Shown piece after piece: positions 62,629 to 64,000 of a DNA stretch of 64,000 bases. Within the stretch, counting starts at the first letter, position 1, and the number at the start of each line of letters is the position of its first letter. The notes beneath the pieces were generated by a model. The model was not told the origin of the DNA. It made no database searches and saw only the letters and a program-made list of their open reading frames with translations. Position numbers and translations under genes: made by a program. Source of the DNA: an uncultured Muribaculum sp. (GTDB lineage Bacteria; Bacteroidota; Bacteroidia; Bacteroidales; Muribaculaceae); the NCBI GenBank assembly GCA_910587665.1, contig CAJUMZ010000004.1:1-64000 (forward strand). Reading direction: 5' to 3'.

Positions 62629-63666
62629 ATGGCGGCAGCATCTGGGTCAATGACTTTTGACGAGATAGTCATGCAGATAAACGCGCGTAATTTTGCGCCG
62701 GTATATATCCTGCATGGCACTGAGGGGTATTATATTGATGAACTGCTGAAACGCTTCGAGGCAATAATCCCTGAAAGTGACCGTGACTTCAATCTCTACA
62801 CCATGTATGCGCCGGAGGTTGAGATGGACACGGTGATGGATGCGTGTCGTAGATATCCGATGATGTCCGACGTTCAGGTTGTCATCCTGAAAGAGTCCCA
62901 GTCAATAAAGTCTACGCAGCTCGACCGTCTCCACCTTTATGCGTCGCAGCCGTCATCGTCAACCGTGCTTGTCGTGGCATGTCGCGGGGAGAAGTGTAAG
63001 GCGAAGGAGCTGATGACTCAGGCGACTTCCCATGGAGGAGTGATATTTGAATCGCAATCGTTGAAAGATACGGAAGTAGGGCGCACTATCAGCAGCTATA
63101 TAAAGAAGAAAGGACTCAATATCGAAACCAAGGGACTCGGAATGTTGCGTGACTACGTTGGCACTGACCTTTCGAGGCTTCACAGCGAGATTGACAAACT
63201 TGCCGTCGCTTTGCCTGCCGGGGCGTCGATTACCCCGGAGGTAATTGAAAATCTGATCGGTATCAGTAAGGACTACAATAATTTTGAGCTTATAAGCGCG
63301 CTTGCCACTAAAAACTCTAAGCGTGCGTTTACCATAACCAATCATTTTCGCCGCGATCCGAAGCGCAATCCGTTTGTTGTCACGATCGGAAGCATATGGA
63401 ATTTCTTTTCAAGCCTTCTTGTGCTGCTGTATACAAAAGACAAGAGCGATGCCGGACTTTGCGCCGCATTGGGCAGAAAGGGGGCTTGGCTTCCGTCGGA
63501 TTACAAGGAGGGGATGCGCAATTACAATGCCTGGAAACTGATCGAGATAATCCGTGCGATCCGTGTTGCCGATGCCAAGAGCAAGGGCGTGGATTCACGC
63601 ATGGATCCGTATGACATACTCAACGACCTTGTGTTTCACATACTGACCGCCCCCGGCAGAATCTGA
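62629..63666 (+). CDS. holA: DNA polymerase III delta subunit
   Basis: Clamp-loader subunit that opens the beta sliding clamp. The 345 residues match the family: an N-terminal domain with VYILHGTEGYYIDELLKRFE and FNLYTMYAPE, the segment LREYVGTDLSRLHSEIDKLA-like RDYVGTDLSRLHSEIDKLAV, and a helical C-terminal domain. Low conservation among delta subunits is compensated by consistent layout and length. Own promoter, divergent from the HsdR_N gene. Confidence 0.92.
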   Translation: MAAASGSMTFDEIVMQINARNFAPVYILHGTEGYYIDELLKRFEAIIPESDRDFNLYTMYAPEVEMDTVMDACRRYPMMSDVQVVILKESQSIKSTQLDRLHLYASQPSSSTVLVVACRGEKCKAKELMTQATSHGGVIFESQSLKDTEVGRTISSYIKKKGLNIETKGLGMLRDYVGTDLSRLHSEIDKLAVALPAGASITPEVIENLIGISKDYNNFELISALATKNSKRAFTITNHFRRDPKRNPFVVTIGSIWNFFSSLLVLLYTKDKSDAGLCAALGRKGAWLPSDYKEGMRNYNAWKLIEIIRAIRVADAKSKGVDSRMDPYDILNDLVFHILTAPGRI

Positions 63667-63686
63667 GATTCCGCTGTATCGGTCGA

Positions 63687-64000
63687 TTATTTCAGGCGAT
63701 AAGAATAGCCGAGAGTAACCATGATTGACATTCCGCGCGATGCCGAGAAGGTGTCGCGGCGATCGTCAGGGAATATGTTTCCGATACCGAAATAATACCT
63801 CGCTTCCAGGTTTATTATGTTGCGCCGCTTGATGATAAACTCGATGCCGGCGCCGCCCGATATACCGTAGTCAAATTTTTTCGAAGGCTCCATCCAGAGC
63901 TGGTCGGTCATACGCAGTTGCGGAAAGTCGGGATAGGCTCCGATGTTTGTGACATCGAAATTCGCGCTGTAGCTTGTGCCGATCATGTAGCCAACCTCCG
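63687..64000 (-). CDS. Outer-membrane beta-barrel protein, C-terminal part (window edge)
   Basis: The minus-strand frame is open to the right edge, so the N-terminus is missing. About 104 residues are visible. EVGYMIGTSYSANF is followed by SGGAGIEFIIKRR and LEARYYFGIGNIF, and the end is VTLGYSYRLK, typical of the last strands of a small Bacteroidetes porin-like barrel. The first ATG in view (63986) is probably internal. Function unknown. Confidence 0.75.
   Translation of the reverse strand, partial: EVGYMIGTSYSANFDVTNIGAYPDFPQLRMTDQLWMEPSKKFDYGISGGAGIEFIIKRRNIINLEARYYFGIGNIFPDDRRDTFSASRGMSIMVTLGYSYRLK

Overview
The window reads as chromosomal DNA of a Bacteroidales bacterium, most likely a gut Muribaculaceae-type organism. 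This is inferred from gene content, not from a database search. The supporting signs are repeated Bacteroidetes-type promoters (-7 TAnnTTTG, often with TTTG about 19-21 bp upstream) and lipoproteins whose Cys is followed by an Asp-rich stretch. There are also secreted proteins with type-IX-like C-terminal sorting segments, the purH-mreBCD-mrdA-rodA cluster, an ECF/DUF4252 operon, and a GH10 xylanase fused to a CE1 esterase. Most of the window is ordinary core genome.

Layout. 1-881: AT-rich accessory debris, holding the 3' end of an unknown gene and the first 13 codons of a tyrosine-recombinase-like integrase that then stops. 882-8280 (minus): cell-shape operon (rodA, mrdA/PBP2, mreD, mreC, mreB) behind purH. 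8474-16208 (minus): a secreted FN3 protein, the xylanase-feruloyl esterase, a COG2509-type flavoprotein and a MATE exporter. 16309-21051: HAD phosphatase, nadC, rlmH, an NhaC-type antiporter and gdhA. 21159-25614 (minus): 5'-nucleotidase and a GH3/serine-hydrolase fusion. 25829-30827: a secreted protein of unknown role, three palindromes and a TPR / PstS-like / small-membrane-protein operon.

31091-39585: rarA, an ECF sigma / membrane protein / DUF4252 operon, an LrgA/LrgB pair, then a patatin outer-membrane protein, serB and an N-acetylglucosamine kinase in one operon. 39763-45300: two probable surface lipoproteins, a TPR-AraC membrane regulator and a divergent Crp-like regulator, with an 11-bp inverted repeat at the lipoprotein promoter. 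45310-45513: a 204-bp element bounded by perfect 13-bp inverted repeats and holding a frameshifted DUF1016 (YhcG-like) remnant. 45617-53542: guaB, three periplasmic chaperone/PPIase genes, an OstA-like protein and yraN, an envelope-biogenesis group. 53558-56300: a GIN-domain protein with eight SSGDI repeats and two GT2 glycosyltransferases.

56400-59490 is the most interesting stretch. Four palindromic repeats at an exact 32-bp period lie directly upstream of an AAA_14/DUF4143 ATPase-nuclease gene, and the last repeat supplies its putative -33 box. This gene is followed by a decayed signal-peptide ORF, an unrecognised 64-aa ORF, and a radical-SAM gene bracketed by two near-identical 34-bp promoter segments, the second of which drives mutL. 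59504-64000: mutL, a PorT-like barrel protein, an HsdR_N-type nuclease-domain protein, holA and the 3' part of another outer-membrane protein cut by the window edge. No rRNA, tRNA, CRISPR array or intact insertion sequence was seen.
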